DNA of 47,755 nucleotides, taken from positions 1 through 47,755 of the IMG/VR virus record IMGVR_UViG_3300036768_000311, one strand, 5' to 3'. Both the position numbers and the translations under genes were made by a program. This DNA comes from a virus. Position 1 is the stretch's first letter; each line of letters opens with the position of its first letter. Shown here piece after piece: positions 40,905 to 47,095 of the stretch. Under the pieces are notes generated by a model, which saw only the letters and a list, made by a program, of their open reading frames with translations, was not told the origin of the DNA and made no database searches.

Positions 40905-41255
40905 CTCCGGTTCCTTCCTCCCTCATACATCCTATGTTGTCCAACCGGATGTTCTCTCCTTGGAAGGAACCTTCGGCCGCCGTCCTTTCCAGGACCGGCG
41001 GGAGAACCGGAAGTGTTCTCCTTCAGAACCAAACCCAGGCACTTATGGCTGCCTCCTCGAAAAAGGCATGCCTCTGCCTGGGTCACTGGTTCCACTATAT
41101 CGCCTCCGACGAGGAGCCGTTGCAAGCGCCGGGCCAGTGTAGCGGCGCGTACGGCTACTGGCTCGCCCGTGACCTTATGGCCGTTCCCCTAGACTCGGGG
41201 TTCGAGGCTTTTCACGAGATAGGCGGGTTCATCAACCTTTTTCGCCCGCACCTAG

Positions 41256-41326
41256 TCGCAGCGGCCGGACTCGAACCGGCGTCTCGGGCTCATGAGGCCC
41301 GCATGGTGCCCCTCCACCACGCCGCT
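41256..41326 (-). tRNA. tRNA with CAU anticodon (Met or Ile2)
   Basis: A 71-base cloverleaf on the minus strand: acceptor AGCGGCG with CGCTGCG (six of seven pairs; A1-G72 unpaired), D stem GTGG/CCAT, anticodon stem CGGGC/GCCCG around CTCATGA, 4-base variable loop, T arm GCCGG-TTCGAGT-CCGGC, discriminator A. Base 37 is G where CAU tRNAs normally have A. The unpaired end and GC-rich anticodon stem recall initiators, but T11-A24 is elongator-like. Lysidine-modified Ile2, which also reads AUA, is possible. Confidence 0.8.
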
Positions 41327-41511
41327 AAATACCGCCCGCGTCTAGGCGGACGGCTAGGGAGGACCTACCCCAGGCAAGGGGCCTGGCTTGGACCTCGGCA
41401 GCAATGCAGCTGCCTCTACTCATATGGCGAACTTTTCAACCCAAAACCCAAATCCGGCTATTTAAACTTCCGGGCCCCTCCGGCACCGGTCCCGGTCCTG
41501 GGCGTGCCCTG

Positions 41512-41566
41512 GGCGTTTCGCAGAGCGTTCTCCCGGCGGCAGCCCGGCGTTTTACAGAGCGTTTTC
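41512..41566. repeat. Direct repeat GGCGTTT..CAGAGCGTT.TC (two copies)
   Basis: Two 21-base copies (41512-41532 and 41546-41566) differ at three positions and are separated by 13 bases. Their GCGTTT core resembles the CTGCAG/GCGTTTC boxes at 4174, 42427 and 43731. Likely protein-binding sites (iteron- or operator-like). Confidence 0.55.
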
Positions 41567-41875
41567 AAAGCCTCATTTTTGCTCTTTCTAGGCCAAAAAT
41601 GCGATTCGCTGCATAACAGGGAACGCTACCCATTTCGCCTGCGTACCAGGCATCTTCTGCTGCCCTGGCAACATCTCGCATTGTTTTTAGACCTACGAAG
41701 GTCAAGAGGGGGGAGAGAGGGGCGCCCCGGCCGGTGAGGTTCGGTCCCGGTGGGTGATTCCGGCGGGTTCCGGGGGTAGGTCGGGACCCGGCGCCGGGGT
41801 CGGTCGGTAGTGGGGTCGGGTCGCGGTCGGGCTCGGCCCCCGCCGGGGCCGACCGCCGGGGCCGGGGCAAGGCAA

Positions 41876-41902
41876 GGCCCCCGCCGAGGATCGGCGGGGG
41901 CC
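41876..41902 (-). terminator. GC-rich hairpin, distal of a tandem pair
   Basis: A perfect 12-pair stem GGCCCCCGCCGA/TCGGCGGGGGCC with loop GGA, downstream of the minus-strand gene ending at 41960. No U-tract; with the hairpin at 41915-41948 it forms a tandem stop or RNA-protection element. Confidence 0.6.
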
Positions 41903-41914
41903 TCTAGGCGCAAG

Positions 41915-41948
41915 TGAAGGCCCCCGGCCTCGGGGCCGGGGGCCTTCA
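41915..41948 (-). terminator. GC-rich hairpin, proximal of a tandem pair
   Basis: A perfect 15-pair stem TGAAGGCCCCCGGCC/GGCCGGGGGCCTTCA with a four-base loop begins 12 bases after the stop of the 69-residue gene. Strong enough to stop or stabilise the transcript in either direction. Confidence 0.7.
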
Positions 41949-41959
41949 AGGGCCGGGAC

Positions 41960-42169
41960 CTACTCGGCCTCGGCGGGAGGGGTAGCCGGACGGGACCCGA
42001 TGCGGACCAAGGTGATAGTGGCTTGGTACCGCACATCAGGGCTTCCCGTTTCAACCTTCGACGTAGCGAAGTAGCCGACGGACCCGCTCTTGAAGGTCCG
42101 GGGGTGGAGCACGATGCTCGTGGAGCCGATTGCCGACTCCGGCACCGTGATTTCCGCAAAGGCCGCCAT
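41960..42169 (-). CDS. Small hypothetical protein, 69 residues
   Basis: The ATG at 42169 follows AAAGGAGG by six bases. The product is 69 residues, strand-rich (A-E-I-T-V-P-E-S-A-I-G-S-T-S-I-V-L-H-P-R) with a Pro/Ala/Glu tail. A longer open frame upstream is not used because it crosses the leader hairpins. It has its own structured leader (42191-42449) and tandem hairpins after it, so it is a single-gene transcription unit. Function unknown. Confidence 0.65.
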   Translation of the reverse strand: MAAFAEITVPESAIGSTSIVLHPRTFKSGSVGYFATSKVETGSPDVRYQATITLVRIGSRPATPPAEAE

Positions 42170-42190
42170 GGCGGACCTCCTTTCGCTCCT

Positions 42191-42211
42191 GCGGCTCCCC
42201 AGTGGAGCCGC
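42191..42211 (-). other. Hairpin just upstream of the 69-residue gene's ribosome site
   Basis: Stem GCGGCTCC/GGAGCCGC with a five-base loop lies 12 bases before the AAAGGAGG site, in the 5' untranslated leader. It may stabilise the leader or modulate ribosome access. Confidence 0.5.
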
Positions 42212-42256
42212 GCCAGCACCGAAGACGGTACCGCCCCGGCCCCGGCCTTGCCTACC

Positions 42257-42304
42257 GCCGAAAGCACTAAATCCGCCTAGGGCTTTGGTCCTAGGTCTTT
42301 CGGC
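42257..42304 (-). promoter_or_regulatory. Leader cassette B: GCCGAAAG...CTTTCGGC element
   Basis: Eight-base inverted arms (42257-42264, 42297-42304) enclose CCTAGGGCTTTGGTCCTAGG. This closely matches cassette A (4035-4096) in arms and core. It precedes the 69-residue gene. Confidence 0.55.
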
Positions 42305-42426
42305 CGATGGTTCCAGGGTTGGGCGGTACCCCTCTACCGGGGTACCCCGGTACCCGGTACCGGGGCAGTACCGCACTCGCCGGTAGCCTGTACCGGCGCC
42401 CGGTACCCACGAGCAGGTAAGGTCTG

Positions 42427-42449
42427 CTGCAGATGGTGAAACGCTGCAG
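42427..42449 (-). repeat. CTGCAG / GCGTTTC box, copy B
   Basis: CTGCAGATGGTGAAA then CGCTGCAG. Nearly the same as the boxes at 4174-4199 and 43731-43773 and placed in the same order relative to the GCCGAAAG element. Confidence 0.6.
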
Positions 42450-42479
42450 TGGGTACCGGGTAATGCCTGCACTCTACCG

Positions 42480-42656
42480 TCACCCCCTTTCACGCTTGCC
42501 GTACAGCGCTTCTGCGGTACGGCGAGCCATGGCCAAACGCTCCGGGGTGCAGTCTTTCACGGTACACGGTTCCCCTGGAGCATGGTTCCACTCACTACGG
42601 CCAGACTTGTGCCAAACGGCAACCACCGCTGGCCCCACGGTTTCGTACTTAGTCAT
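42480..42656 (-). CDS. Small hypothetical protein, 58 residues
   Basis: The ATG follows GGAAGGAGGAACC, which lies inside the end of the membrane-peptide gene. The product is 58 residues with W-H-K-S-G and C-T-V-K-D-C motifs and a basic helical C-terminus. It is the last gene of a four-gene overlapping set (43143 down to 42480). Unknown role. Confidence 0.6.
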   Translation of the reverse strand: MTKYETVGPAVVAVWHKSGRSEWNHAPGEPCTVKDCTPERLAMARRTAEALYGKRERG

Positions 42657-42747
42657 GGTTCCTCCTTCCCACGGTAACGGCGAACCACAACAGCGCCACG
42701 TTCAACCCCAGCAGATACAACATCATTAGCGCCGACTGCCACTTCAT
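42649..42747 (-). CDS. Single-pass membrane micro-protein, 32 residues
   Basis: The product is M-K-W-Q-S-A-L-M-M-L-Y-L-L-G and onward through a 20-residue hydrophobic helix, ending G-R-R-N-H-D. The ATG overlaps the stop of the preceding gene (ATGA). The stop overlaps the next start. Probably an inner-membrane peptide. Confidence 0.6.
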   Translation of the reverse strand: MKWQSALMMLYLLGLNVALLWFAVTVGRRNHD

Positions 42748-42917
42748 GGTTGCCACTCCTCCACTAGCACGTTGACGGTAGCGTCGTACTCGCCAACGTC
42801 CATGCTCCACAGCTGCACCACGGTACTGCACGACAGCGTATCGGCAAGCAGCCTAGCGGCCACACCGTTGTACCCATCGTAGCAGATGCTACCGTCTGCC
42901 ACCACCACGTAATACAC
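42744..42917 (-). CDS. Small hypothetical protein, 57 residues
   Basis: GTG start ten bases after the previous stop, with AAAGGGG upstream. The product starts with strands (Y-Y-V-V-V-A-D-G-S-I-C-Y-D-G-Y), then a helix, and ends V-L-V-E-E-W-Q-P. The stop overlaps the membrane peptide's start. No family recognised. Confidence 0.58.
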   Translation of the reverse strand: MYYVVVADGSICYDGYNGVAARLLADTLSCSTVVQLWSMDVGEYDATVNVLVEEWQP

Positions 42918-42927
42918 CGCAGCCCCT

Positions 42928-43143
42928 TTACTCGGTTCCGACCCACAGAACCACGGGAGCGGGAACCAGCACGCTGATGGTGTGCTGGCTATCCGGTTGC
43001 GTACACTCGCAACCGTCCGGCCCTGTCTCCCGCAAACAGGACCACGTACCCCAGGACACCGTACCGAGCAGGTCGGTATCCGCCAGCCACTGTTCCGCAG
43101 TGGCGTGGTCCGGGAACTGGTAGTCTCGCACTTCACGGTTCAC
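42928..43143 (-). CDS. Small hypothetical protein, 71 residues
   Basis: GTG start eight bases after AAAGGAGG. The product is 71 residues with Cys at about 35, 45 and 47 (C-E-C), Trp-rich (W-G-T-W-S-C), possibly metal-binding. First gene of the overlapping small-gene set. Unknown. Confidence 0.6.
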   Translation of the reverse strand: MNREVRDYQFPDHATAEQWLADTDLLGTVSWGTWSCLRETGPDGCECTQPDSQHTISVLVPAPVVLWVGTE

Positions 43144-43161
43144 GGTAACAGCCTCCTTTCT

Positions 43162-43203
43162 GCCTGGTTCCTGGTCCTTGGGTACCAGTACCAGGAACCA
43201 GGC
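43162..43203 (-). other. 13-bp inverted repeat between small genes
   Basis: Perfect arms GCCTGGTTCCTGG/CCAGGAACCAGGC enclose a 16-base loop containing GGTACC. It fills most of the gap between the genes at 43220-43495 and 42928-43143 and may be a terminator or processing hairpin. Confidence 0.55.
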
Positions 43204-43219
43204 TATCGGGTATCGGGTA

Positions 43220-43495
43220 TCAGTTCTTGGAACCGCGAATCAGGCGAAAGGTAGCACGGCGAACCGCGCTAGCGGTACAGGGGCATTCAATGCCGAGAAG
43301 CCCGACCAGCTTTAGCAGGGCATCGTATTCCGGGTTGTGCGCGGTAGCGCTGGCCGGGAGCGGGTAGTACGGCATCCCGGCAAGGGTACCGCGCCCTTCG
43401 GGACCACGGTACCAGGCAATGAGCCCGCCCCTGCCGGGCTCGAAGAGCCCGTCAGCATCCAGTGGGATGCTGTAAAGCTCTGCGGTAACGGCCAC
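43220..43495 (-). CDS. Hypothetical protein, 91 residues
   Basis: GTG start five bases after AAAGGAGG. The product is 91 residues: an N-terminal strand region with a Gly-rich loop (E-P-G-R-G-G-L-I-A-W-Y-R-G), then a helical C-terminus with C-P-C. It is the first gene after leader cassette C. No family recognised. Confidence 0.62.
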   Translation of the reverse strand: MAVTAELYSIPLDADGLFEPGRGGLIAWYRGPEGRGTLAGMPYYPLPASATAHNPEYDALLKLVGLLGIECPCTASAVRRATFRLIRGSKN

Positions 43496-43515
43496 TTCCG
43501 CCTCCTTTCTTCCGG

Positions 43516-43553
43516 GGTTCCCGGTACTGGGAACCGCTGGCCTACGGCCAGCG
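43516..43553 (-). other. Two adjacent hairpins in leader C
   Basis: GGTTCCC/GGGAACC (43516-43535, loop GGTACT) and a perfect CGCTGGCC/GGCCAGCG (43535-43553, loop TAC) lie side by side, upstream of the ribosome site of the 91-residue gene. A possible -10 (TACGCT) falls inside the second hairpin, 17 bases from TTGAAT. Confidence 0.45.
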
Positions 43554-43579
43554 TACCAGCCCGAGAGCCCGGATTCAAT

Positions 43580-43642
43580 CCGCCAAAAGTCTCGAGCTTC
43601 TAGGTTCTTAGTCCTAGGCCGGGAGACCTAGGTCTCCCGGCC
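43580..43642 (-). promoter_or_regulatory. Leader cassette C with a 26-bp perfect palindrome
   Basis: It contains CTCGAG, CTAGGTTCTTAGTCCTAGG and a perfect 26-base palindrome at 43617-43642 (half-site GGCCGGGAGACCT). On the minus strand CTAGGACTAAG...CTCGAGACTTTTGGCGGATT aligns with cassettes A and B. A possible promoter follows on the minus strand: TTGAAT (43572-43577), 17 bases, TACGCT. Confidence 0.5.
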
Positions 43643-43730
43643 TTTAAGGGTAGTGCCCTACCGGGTACCGGGTTCCCGCGCACCAGCGCCGAAGCGGTAC
43701 CGGGGCCGGGAAGGCCCAACCTACGAAACT

Positions 43731-43773
43731 GCGCTGCAGATGGCGAAACGCTACTGCAGATGGCGGAACGCTA
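43731..43773 (-). repeat. CTGCAG / GCGTTTC box, copy C (extended)
   Basis: GCGCTGCAGATGGCGAAACGCTA is followed by a second, near-identical unit CTGCAGATGGCGGAACGCTA. This is the longest version of the box also seen at 4174 and 42427. Confidence 0.6.
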
Positions 43774-43784
43774 CGCCGCATAAA

Positions 43785-43817
43785 CTAGAGAGACCGCCGA
43801 GTAGGCGGTCTCTCTAG
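43785..43817 (-). terminator. Intergenic stem-loop after the right-hand module
   Basis: A perfect 14-pair stem CTAGAGAGACCGCC/GGCGGTCTCTCTAG with a five-base loop, 50 bases downstream of the stop at 43867. Probable terminator of the right-hand leftward operon; the trailing bases (AGTTTATG in minus sense) give only a weak U-tract. Confidence 0.65.
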
Positions 43818-43866
43818 GCAGTAGAGCGAAAGGAGGATGTTAAAGTCTAGTCTCTGCTGCCCTCCT

Positions 43867-44196
43867 CTAGTTCTTGGTTGCCCTAAGGGTTACGCTGATG
43901 CTAACCTCTGGCCGGACCACGGCAACAGGAGTCAGGGTACCGCCGAGCGTACCCTCGTAAACGATAGCCAGTGGGCCGGTGTCCTCTACCGCGCTACCTT
44001 CTACCAACTCCTCCATCTCCTGCTTAACAACGTCGAGCACGTCGTTAAGCTCGGCACCGAGGAAGTAGTCGGTACCGGCAACGCTGCTCTCGGAATAGTC
44101 CAGCTCGAAGGCAGCACCGTCGGTAACGTCGTTGAGGCTAGCGTCCTCCAGGTAGAGCACGAGCCAATCACCGAAGCGGTTCTTAACCGATGCCAT
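43867..44196 (-). CDS. Hypothetical acidic protein, 109 residues, paralogous to the partial gene at 1-27
   Basis: A 109-residue acidic product, strand-rich, with Asp/Glu clusters (L-E-D-A-S-L-N-D-V, Q-E-M-E-E-L-V-E-G) and a C-terminal strand set. The start directly follows the stop of the next gene upstream (44197); the GAAGGAGG site lies within that gene. The first codons match the partial gene at the left edge. No known family. Its fixed place downstream of the VWA gene suggests it belongs to the module. Confidence 0.65.
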   Translation of the reverse strand: MASVKNRFGDWLVLYLEDASLNDVTDGAAFELDYSESSVAGTDYFLGAELNDVLDVVKQEMEELVEGSAVEDTGPLAIVYEGTLGGTLTPVAVVRPEVSISVTLRATKN

Positions 44197-44466
44197 TTAG
44201 TTACCTCCTTCAACCGCGTTAATGATGCTGACCAACATCTCTTCACCCAACTTCTTAGCCTCTGGCCCGTAGCCGAGACTCATTCCAGCGATGCTGTGGC
44301 CGCTCTTGAGAGTAACCCAGATGTACCAGCGCTTAAACGGCTCCGGGTTTTCCTCAGCCTGCTTCCGGTCCTTCTTAGGGATGTCCCTAGTAAAGGCCAA
44401 CCCACAAGCGGCCACCTCGTCGGTGTTTACCAGCGTTCCGTAGTCATGGTCAATCGGAAGCAGCAT
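44197..44466 (-). CDS. Hypothetical protein, 89 residues, found only with copy 2 of the module
   Basis: An 89-residue product: N-terminal M-L-L-P-I-D-H-D-Y-G-T, then R-D-I-P-K-K-D-R-K-Q-A-E-E, aromatic strands (K-R-W-Y-I-W-V-T-L) and a helix. The start lies one base after the VWA stop and uses the GAGGAGG inside the VWA gene's last codons. The homologous place in the left copy lacks it. Unknown role. Confidence 0.65.
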   Translation of the reverse strand: MLLPIDHDYGTLVNTDEVAACGLAFTRDIPKKDRKQAEENPEPFKRWYIWVTLKSGHSIAGMSLGYGPEAKKLGEEMLVSIINAVEGGN

Positions 44467-44467
44467 C

Positions 44468-45940
44468 CTAGTTACCCTCCTCTCCGAACAGCCTAGGCTG
44501 TGCCCGGCCCTTACGGACCAGGAACACCACCTTCACGTTGCGGTTAGCCCGCATCGCCTTAACCAGCTCCCGCTTCCGGGTCTGGTTGTTGTAGACCCAC
44601 TCGGTATCGCCTACATCGTAATACCTCCCGTCGGTCGGCACTAGCCCGATGATGGTAGGCACCTTGCAGATGGACGCAAGGTCGTACCAGCTGGTGTCAC
44701 CATCGGTAAGCACTACCACCACTTGGGCACCATGGTCTATGGCGTATTGGATACCAGCCTGCATGTCGGTGCCACCACCAACGTGGTCGAACAGCAGGTT
44801 TACATCGTTGATGTTCCTGATTACCCGCTGGTTCTCCAGCTGGGTTGACCATGCCACGCCCATGAACTGTGGCATGGCCAACCGTTGCAGGATGTGGCGC
44901 ACTTCTGCGTAAGCCATAGCCAGCAGCTCGAAGTTCATGCTACCGCTTACATCGGCCACTACCCACAGCTCGGGAATCGGCCTATGTGTGCCCGGCAGCA
45001 CAACATCGGTAATCTCCAGCTGCCTACGGCTACGCCGCTGGTAGGTAAAGTCCTCGGCTTCGTCGCTAGCACGGTACAGTGCGTCCCGCACCAGCATACC
45101 GAGGATGTGTTGCCAGTCCACCGAGGAAGCGCTTAGGTGCTCCTTAGCCAGCTGGTACAGCCTTTCGGAGACACCGTACGGCCTATAGCCGCCCTTGTCG
45201 GTGGCCTCTACGATGTCCTCAGCTGTCTGCTTCAGAGCACGCTCTACGCGCTCCTGCCTTTCGCTGTCCCCGCTACCGCTGGGGCTACTCTGGTTGTCCT
45301 GTTCCTGGTCGTCACCTCCCTGGTTGCCCTTACCGGAAGCCAGACATCCGCCATGCGGATGCTTGAGCGTAGCGCCCTGGCCGCTACTGCCTTGCTGCTT
45401 CTGCTGGAAGCCCTGGTTACCACCGGCTTCCCGCTCGTCGCCACCGTCTCCGTCGTTACCGGCCATGGACTGCTGCTGGAACTGCTTTAGCAGTGCTTGC
45501 AGGTACGCCTCTGCAGGCTGGCCATCTTGCAGGTTAAACTGCTCCGGCATCAGCGCACCGTCAGGCAGCTTAACGTGCGTATCGTCCAGCGCACCGCTGT
45601 GTGCCAGCTCGTTGTTAATCTCTAAGTCCATGGCTGCATTGACAAGCAGCCTCTGCTCATCCGGGAACTGGTCGTATGGCAACCGCTCGAAGTGGCTCCG
45701 CAGTACGTGGTGGATTTCGTGCAGCAGCACGCCAGCCACTTCCGACGGTTCCAGGTTAAACAGCAGCTCTCCGGTGTAGAGCCTTAGCTCCTTGTCAATG
45801 GCCAGTACCAGGCCCTCCATGTCGGTAGGCTGGATATCCAGTACCGACAACAGCCTACGCAGATACGGGAACCGCGTAGACAGCCGCCAGGCTGCTACCG
45901 ACACCTTGTCCTTAGCGGCTTTAGCCTTCTGGTCGTCCAT
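44468..45940 (-). CDS. HExxH metallopeptidase-like / VWA domain protein, copy 2
   Basis: Also 490 residues and near-identical to the protein at 31-1503. The HEIHH motif, the D-L-E-I-N motif and the MIDAS (DVSGS, GGGTD, LTDGD) are all kept, so both copies look functional. Differences cluster in the Gln/Gly linker (one Gln fewer, E-R-E-A-G instead of E-Q-E-A-G) and in the last residues (one extra Gly). The start is two bases after the ATPase stop. If the partner specificity has changed, these linkers and the ATPase tail are where to look. Confidence 0.88.
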   Translation of the reverse strand: MDDQKAKAAKDKVSVAAWRLSTRFPYLRRLLSVLDIQPTDMEGLVLAIDKELRLYTGELLFNLEPSEVAGVLLHEIHHVLRSHFERLPYDQFPDEQRLLVNAAMDLEINNELAHSGALDDTHVKLPDGALMPEQFNLQDGQPAEAYLQALLKQFQQQSMAGNDGDGGDEREAGGNQGFQQKQQGSSGQGATLKHPHGGCLASGKGNQGGDDQEQDNQSSPSGSGDSERQERVERALKQTAEDIVEATDKGGYRPYGVSERLYQLAKEHLSASSVDWQHILGMLVRDALYRASDEAEDFTYQRRSRRQLEITDVVLPGTHRPIPELWVVADVSGSMNFELLAMAYAEVRHILQRLAMPQFMGVAWSTQLENQRVIRNINDVNLLFDHVGGGTDMQAGIQYAIDHGAQVVVVLTDGDTSWYDLASICKVPTIIGLVPTDGRYYDVGDTEWVYNNQTRKRELVKAMRANRNVKVVFLVRKGRAQPRLFGEEGN

Positions 45941-45942
45941 CT

Positions 45943-47094
45943 TTAGGCACCCCCGGTAAGGATGCTGTGGAACTGCATAAGCAGCTCCTTGACCTGGGTG
46001 GAGTTAGCCAGATGCCTGTTGTCCTTAAGGAACTTGGCGAACTCCTTAGCCGCCATGGCTGCCATCCCTGGCGAGTTCAGGTTGCGCGCAATATGCATCA
46101 GGATTTGCGCAACCACGTTAACCGCCTCCTGGGACGGGTTCTTGACAACGTGGGCAACGATGTCTTCCAGCACCGTAGGCAGCATACCGTTACCGAGAAG
46201 AGAGTCCCATTTAACCTTAGTCCAGTTGTCCTTCTCCAGAACAACTTCTGGCTTGTCCATAGCCAGGGTAATGTCGTGCCAGGTCATGAACTTGGCTGCC
46301 ACGCTAGCGCCGACCAGGCTAGCCATGGTCTTCTCGGCAAGGTAGTTGTTGTTAGGCCGCAGCCACTCGGCTGCACCCAGAGCCAGGCTAGCCAGGAACC
46401 AGGTCCGCCTACTGGGCCACGGTCCAGACCTAGCGGCCACATCCTCCGGGTAAGCCGTGAGGAACTGGCTATGGGCCATCAGGAAGTCAGCGATACGGTT
46501 CCGCCAACCGACTTGCAGCTCCGCGATAGCCTGCTCGTCCTCTGCGGACAACCGGGGAAGCGGCTCGTGGCTAGGCCAGTTGCCGGTCCGCATACCCTCG
46601 AGCCACTGGTCCATGGGGATGTTAAACTCAAGGTGGGCCATGCGGTTGGCCATAGCGGGGGTAAAGTCAGTACCCCCGTTGGCCTCTGCCTGGTTGATGG
46701 CAAGCACGATGCGGACCTGCTTAGGCAGCTGGAAGTTACCGACCTTGCGCTCGTCCACCACCTTAAGCAGTGCGGCCAGCACGCTCCTCGGAGCCGTGTT
46801 AGCCTCGTCCAGGAACAGGACCGACCACGGATGCGTGTTCACGCTAGCGGCCAGGTCGGTAGCCCACTTGCCGGGAAGCAGAACGTAGTGCCCGTTCTCC
46901 TTGTCGGGCACTGGCACACCACCGAAGTCGGTGGGGTCGTGGGTAACGGCTACCATTGTGTGGAGGTAGCCGTTAGTGCTCTCCTCAATCAGGCTAGTGA
47001 GGAACGCGGTCTTGCCCTGCCCCGGAACGCTGTACAGACACACCGGGACGTTGGCAACCAGAAGCGCCTTAAGGATGTCCAGCTCGTGGTTCAC
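45943..47094 (-). CDS. MoxR/CobS-like AAA+ ATPase, copy 2
   Basis: A 383-residue protein with the same motifs as copy 1 (Walker A S-V-P-G-Q-G-K-T, Walker B L-F-L-D-E, Asn sensor, M-A-N-R). GTG start at 47094, one base after the zinc-ribbon stop, as in copy 1. Most substitutions fall in the C-terminal helical region: about residues 260-310 differ at roughly a dozen places (W-H-D-I-T-L-A-M-D for W-L-D-V-T-S-A-V-D; K-W-D-S-L-L-G-N-G-M for N-W-S-A-L-L-A-N-G-T). The catalytic core is almost unchanged. Confidence 0.9.
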   Translation of the reverse strand: MNHELDILKALLVANVPVCLYSVPGQGKTAFLTSLIEESTNGYLHTMVAVTHDPTDFGGVPVPDKENGHYVLLPGKWATDLAASVNTHPWSVLFLDEANTAPRSVLAALLKVVDERKVGNFQLPKQVRIVLAINQAEANGGTDFTPAMANRMAHLEFNIPMDQWLEGMRTGNWPSHEPLPRLSAEDEQAIAELQVGWRNRIADFLMAHSQFLTAYPEDVAARSGPWPSRRTWFLASLALGAAEWLRPNNNYLAEKTMASLVGASVAAKFMTWHDITLAMDKPEVVLEKDNWTKVKWDSLLGNGMLPTVLEDIVAHVVKNPSQEAVNVVAQILMHIARNLNSPGMAAMAAKEFAKFLKDNRHLANSTQVKELLMQFHSILTGGA

Positions 47095-47095
47095 T

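Larger units (their letters stand above)
40816..41959. other. 1.1-kb non-coding region rich in inverted repeats
   Basis: No open frame here has a ribosome site and sensible codon use. Visible structures: an 11-pair inverted repeat at 40851-40904; a bulged hairpin around 40978-41003 (CCGCCGTCCT/AGGACCGGCGG); ACCCAGGCA...TGCCTGGGT at about 41034-41085; GCCAGTGTAGC...GCTACTGGC at about 41134-41165; the tRNA at 41256-41326; hairpins around 41370-41420; direct repeats at 41512-41566; and GC-extreme hairpins at 41833-41948. This is probably a structured RNA locus, packaging (pac/cos) site or origin. It sits just upstream of the packaging operon. Confidence 0.6.

Noticed and set aside
41960-42493. 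177-codon extended version of the 69-residue gene
   Set aside because: The extension runs through leader hairpins, the GCCGAAAG element and the CTGCAG box, and its start has no suitable ribosome site, whereas the ATG at 42169 has AAAGGAGG.
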